DNA from: Flavobacteriales bacterium
GTDB lineage: Bacteria; Bacteroidota; Bacteroidia; Flavobacteriales_F; PHOS-HE28
Direction: 5' to 3'
Assembly (NCBI GenBank): GCA_020852835.1
Contig: JADZAC010000001.1
Span: forward strand, 1-43,202
Length of the DNA: 43,202 bases
Shown here: positions 40,930 to 43,202 of the stretch, one piece after another
How the letters are laid out: every line of letters begins with the position of its first letter
Numbering within the stretch: position 1 is the first letter of the stretch
Made by a program: the position numbers and the translations under genes
Notes under the pieces: model-generated
What the model saw: the letters and a program-made list of their open reading frames with translations, nothing else
Told to the model about the DNA's origin: nothing
The model's database searches: none

Positions 40930-42671
40930 GGGCGTTCGGTAAGGATGGGTACGGTGGCGGTGTAGTGGGTATCGCTCAGGCGGAACTCCGGCTCTTCCGC
41001 GCCGAGCATGGCGTAGCGCTTGCGGATGTTCTCCAGCCCGGTGCCGGTGCCGGCGGACTGGCCACCGCGCGGGCGCAGGTCGTTGCGCACCACGAGCCGT
41101 CCGTGCTCCACAGCGACGTTGATGTGCAGCGGTCTGGCGGCGCTGATCACGTTGTGCTTGATGGCGTTCTCCAACAGCATCTGCAAGGTGAACGGGGGCA
41201 GGTACCCACCGAGCGCATCGGCCGGCACATCGATCGCCACCACCAGGCTGTTGCCGAAACGGATGCGCTGCAGGAACACGTAGTGCTGTGCGAGCTGCAG
41301 CTCCTCCTGCACGGGCACGATGGTGCGTTCGCGGCTGTGGAGCACCTGCCGGTACAGCGCGCTGAAGCTGGCGATGAACTCGCGGGCCTTGGCGGGTTCC
41401 GTTTCCACCAGGGTGTACAAGGTGTTCATGGCGTTGAACAGGAAGTGCGGGTCCACCTGGCTCTTGAGGGTCTCGAACCGCGCCATCAGGTTCTCCTGGT
41501 GCAGCAGCTCGTTCTCCTCCTGCAGCCGTTCCTTGTCTCGCTCCAGCACTTGTGCGGCCTGTTGTTTCAACCGGGCCTGGCGGTGGAACATGGACACCAG
41601 CAGCACCGACAGGGCACCGATCACAGCCAGTGCGCCCCAGGCGATCCACGAGCGTTGGGCCCGCAGCTTGTTCACCTCGGCCTCGGCCTTGGTGAGGGCC
41701 AGCTCCTTCTCCAGCCGGGAAACCCCGAAGCGGGCCTGGGCATCGGCCAGTTCCTTCATGCGCAGGGCCTGTGCCAGGGAGTCCTTCACGGCCACGAGCT
41801 GCTTCAGGGTGGCGATGGCATCCACGGACCGTCCTTGTTTTTCCTGTAGCTCCACCCGGCTTTCCAGCGTGCCGATGAGCAGCTCGCCGTTGGAGAGGGT
41901 GCGGGCCATGGCCTGGGCCGAATCCAGGAGCGATGCGGCCCGGTCGTAACGGCCCGAACGGATCTGGAGGTCGGCCAGGGTCTGCCAGGTGGACCCCTGC
42001 AACAGCGCGTAGCCATTGTGCGGGACCGCACGCAGCCCTTCCTCCAGGTGGCGTTCGGCCTCGCGGTCGTGCCCCAGTTGGCTGTGTGCGGCGCCGATGT
42101 TGTAGCGTAGGTCGGCCATCAGGAAGCTGTCGCGCTTGGCCTCGGCCAGTTGCAGCGCCCGGCCGTACCAGTACAGGGCGCTGTCGTTGCGGTCCATCAT
42201 CGCGGCGCGTGCACCCATCACCAGCAGGATGCGGTCGGCATGCGGGGTGTGGTGGCGTTCGCTCAAGGCCAGGGCGCTGCGGAGCTCGCGTCCGGCACGG
42301 TCGTAGTCGCCGATGTCCATGTGGGTGGCGGCGATGGCGAGCTGGGCGTCCACCATGCCGCGCGCGTCGTTGAGCGAATCGGCCAGTTGGTAGGAGTTCA
42401 CGTAGGCCACGATCGCATCATCGCTACGGCCCAGTTGGCGCAGTGCATGCCCGCGCATGGCCAGCATGTGGAAGCGCCACAGCGCATCACCGGCCACACG
42501 GCCGGTGGACATCAACGAATCCACCCGGTGCAAAGCCACCTCCGGCGGTTCGGCACGGATCAGGTCGGTGATCACCTTCAGTTCCGTACGCAGTGCCTCC
42601 GGCCGCTCCTGGCCGTGCAGCAGCAGGCCGCAAAGCAGGGCGGTGATCAGGAGGAGAGTGCGCGAGATCAT
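40926..42671 (-). CDS. TPR sensor histidine kinase, LytS/YehU type
   Basis: A 581-residue kinase. The signal segment (ISRTLLLITALLCGLLLHGQ) is followed by periplasmic TPR-type helices (about 20-330; ALYWYGRALQLAEAKRDS, YNIGAAHSQLGHDREAERHL), a membrane helix (WIAWGALAVIGALSVLLVSM, about 347), a coiled coil, then the His_kinase domain with His409 in SQVDPHFLFNAMNTLYTL and HATPase motifs (LLENAIKHNVI, GTGLENIRKRYAML). It should phosphorylate the overlapping LytTR regulator. Start at 42671 (MISRTLLL). A 28-bp element lies 78-105 bp upstream. Confidence 0.92.
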   Translation of the reverse strand: MISRTLLLITALLCGLLLHGQERPEALRTELKVITDLIRAEPPEVALHRVDSLMSTGRVAGDALWRFHMLAMRGHALRQLGRSDDAIVAYVNSYQLADSLNDARGMVDAQLAIAATHMDIGDYDRAGRELRSALALSERHHTPHADRILLVMGARAAMMDRNDSALYWYGRALQLAEAKRDSFLMADLRYNIGAAHSQLGHDREAERHLEEGLRAVPHNGYALLQGSTWQTLADLQIRSGRYDRAASLLDSAQAMARTLSNGELLIGTLESRVELQEKQGRSVDAIATLKQLVAVKDSLAQALRMKELADAQARFGVSRLEKELALTKAEAEVNKLRAQRSWIAWGALAVIGALSVLLVSMFHRQARLKQQAAQVLERDKERLQEENELLHQENLMARFETLKSQVDPHFLFNAMNTLYTLVETEPAKAREFIASFSALYRQVLHSRERTIVPVQEELQLAQHYVFLQRIRFGNSLVVAIDVPADALGGYLPPFTLQMLLENAIKHNVISAARPLHINVAVEHGRLVVRNDLRPRGGQSAGTGTGLENIRKRYAMLGAEEPEFRLSDTHYTATVPILTERP

Positions 42672-42748
42672 CGGCAGGGTCGGTGGTGCGCCACGGCCCA
42701 CGCGCCCAAAGCTGCACAACAACCGGGGCACTTGCACCGGGCCGATGT

Positions 42749-42776
42749 CATGAACGGGAAGGAATGGCGCATGGAC
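42749..42776 (-). promoter_or_regulatory. 28-bp element shared with the sigma-factor upstream region
   Basis: On the minus strand it reads GTCCATGCG followed by CCATTCCTTCCCGTTCATG, pointing at the kinase gene that starts at 42671. It is the partner of 39360-39387 with one mismatch. Both copies have the same orientation towards a regulatory gene. The rest of the two upstream regions is not alike. Confidence 0.5.
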
Positions 42777-42834
42777 CGGAGGCTTGTATACCGAAAGGCT
42801 CCGCCCCTTCCAGACACCGCAGCGGGTCGATGAC

Positions 42835-43202
42835 TTAGGCCTTCATCGCCGCCTCCACCATGTTGCTGCTCCCGATGTACAGCGGGCAGCGCTGGTGCAG
42901 CTCGGTGGGCTTCAGCTCCAGGATGCGCGTGGTGCCGTCCGTGGCCATGCCTCCGGCCTGTTCCACCAGGAAGGCCAGCGGATTGGCCTCGTAGAGCAGG
43001 CGCAGTTTTCCCTTCGGCGCTTTCGCAGTGGCCGGGTACAGGTAGATGCCGCCCTTGAGCAGGTTGCGGTGGAAATCCGCCACCAGGCTGCCGATGTAGC
43101 GCGCGCTCATCTGCTGCTTCTTGCAGCCGTCGATGTACTGCTGCACGCCGGGGCTGAAGTCGTAGAGGTTGCCTTCGTTCACCGAGTAGATCTTCCCGTC
43201 CG
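42835..43202 (-). CDS. fbp: Class I fructose-1,6-bisphosphatase, C-terminal part (cut by window edge)
   Basis: The last 121 or so residues of FBPase, which removes the 1-phosphate from fructose 1,6-bisphosphate in gluconeogenesis. Visible: IYSVNEGN at the window edge, [56 protein letters not shown] and the end [18 protein letters not shown]. These are the substrate-binding end of class I enzymes, and [12 protein letters not shown] fits. The upstream part lies beyond 43202. The stop TAA is at 42835-42837. Its 3' end is 59 bp from the kinase operon element, without an obvious hairpin. Confidence 0.95.
   Translation of the reverse strand, partial: DGKIYSVNEGNLYDFSPGVQQYIDGCKKQQMSARYIGSLVADFHRNLLKGGIYLYPATAKAPKGKLRLLYEANPLAFLVEQAGGMATDGTTRILELKPTELHQRCPLYIGSSNMVEAAMKA

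Noticed and set aside
1..43202. tRNA or rRNA genes as insertion sites
   Set aside because: Scanning for T-loop words with a matching acceptor stem gave only coding-region chance matches.

Overview
The window looks like a chromosomal piece of a GC-rich member of the Bacteroidota, most likely a Flavobacteriales lineage. Seven intact genes encode secreted proteins with a signal peptide and a C-terminal type IX secretion (T9SS) sorting tail. There are two LytS/LytTR regulator pairs, a FucP-type sugar operon, a lone ECF sigma factor, and an exact TAnnTTTG-type -7 box. No rRNA, tRNA or CRISPR array was seen.

Layout. 1-5565 is an accessory island downstream of the intact repair gene mfd. From the window edge inward it holds a truncated copy of the mfd 3' end, a VapBC-like toxin-antitoxin pair, a second truncated mfd 3' end, a frameshifted VapC with its antitoxin, a truncated RhuM-like gene, and a two-gene cassette: a DNA cytosine-5 methyltransferase next to a GHKL ATPase with a nuclease-like tail. 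5566-9165 is mfd. 9166-14088 holds two paralogous lipoprotein/membrane genes, a Bro-N/DinD-like gene between copies of a palindromic repeat, a T9SS protein, and 3'-end fragments of a DUF1697 gene and a hipA-like gene. 14089-18996 has a subtilase, a delta-60-repeat T9SS protein and a LytS-type kinase.

18997-20153 is a REP-associated tyrosine transposase (RAYT) gene between two arrays of short hairpins. It separates the kinase from a LytTR response regulator at 20154. Next come the mobile mystery protein A/B pair (a regulator and a Fic protein), a beta-propeller T9SS protein, another hairpin array with a second copy of that gene's 3' end, DUF1697, and a broken tail-fibre-like gene. 25844-35166 carries two related surface proteins with an S74 chaperone domain. 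Between them are a DUF5005-like lipoprotein, a YCF48-like T9SS protein and a MazEF-like pair. 35250-37944 is a compact operon for uptake and activation of a deoxysugar, probably L-fucose. 38026-42671 has a T9SS protein, an ECF sigma factor and a second LytS/LytTR operon. The window ends inside fructose-1,6-bisphosphatase.

The main theme is genome remodelling at gene 3' ends. Six truncated 3' ends are visible: mfd twice, DUF1697, hipA, a propeller gene and a tail-fibre gene. Several lie beside toxin-antitoxin modules or hairpin arrays. The best candidates for something undescribed are the serial insertion site at mfd, the methyltransferase/GHKL-nuclease pair, and the RAYT with arrays that keep hairpin architecture while changing arm sequence. 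All family assignments are by reading motifs; no database search was run.
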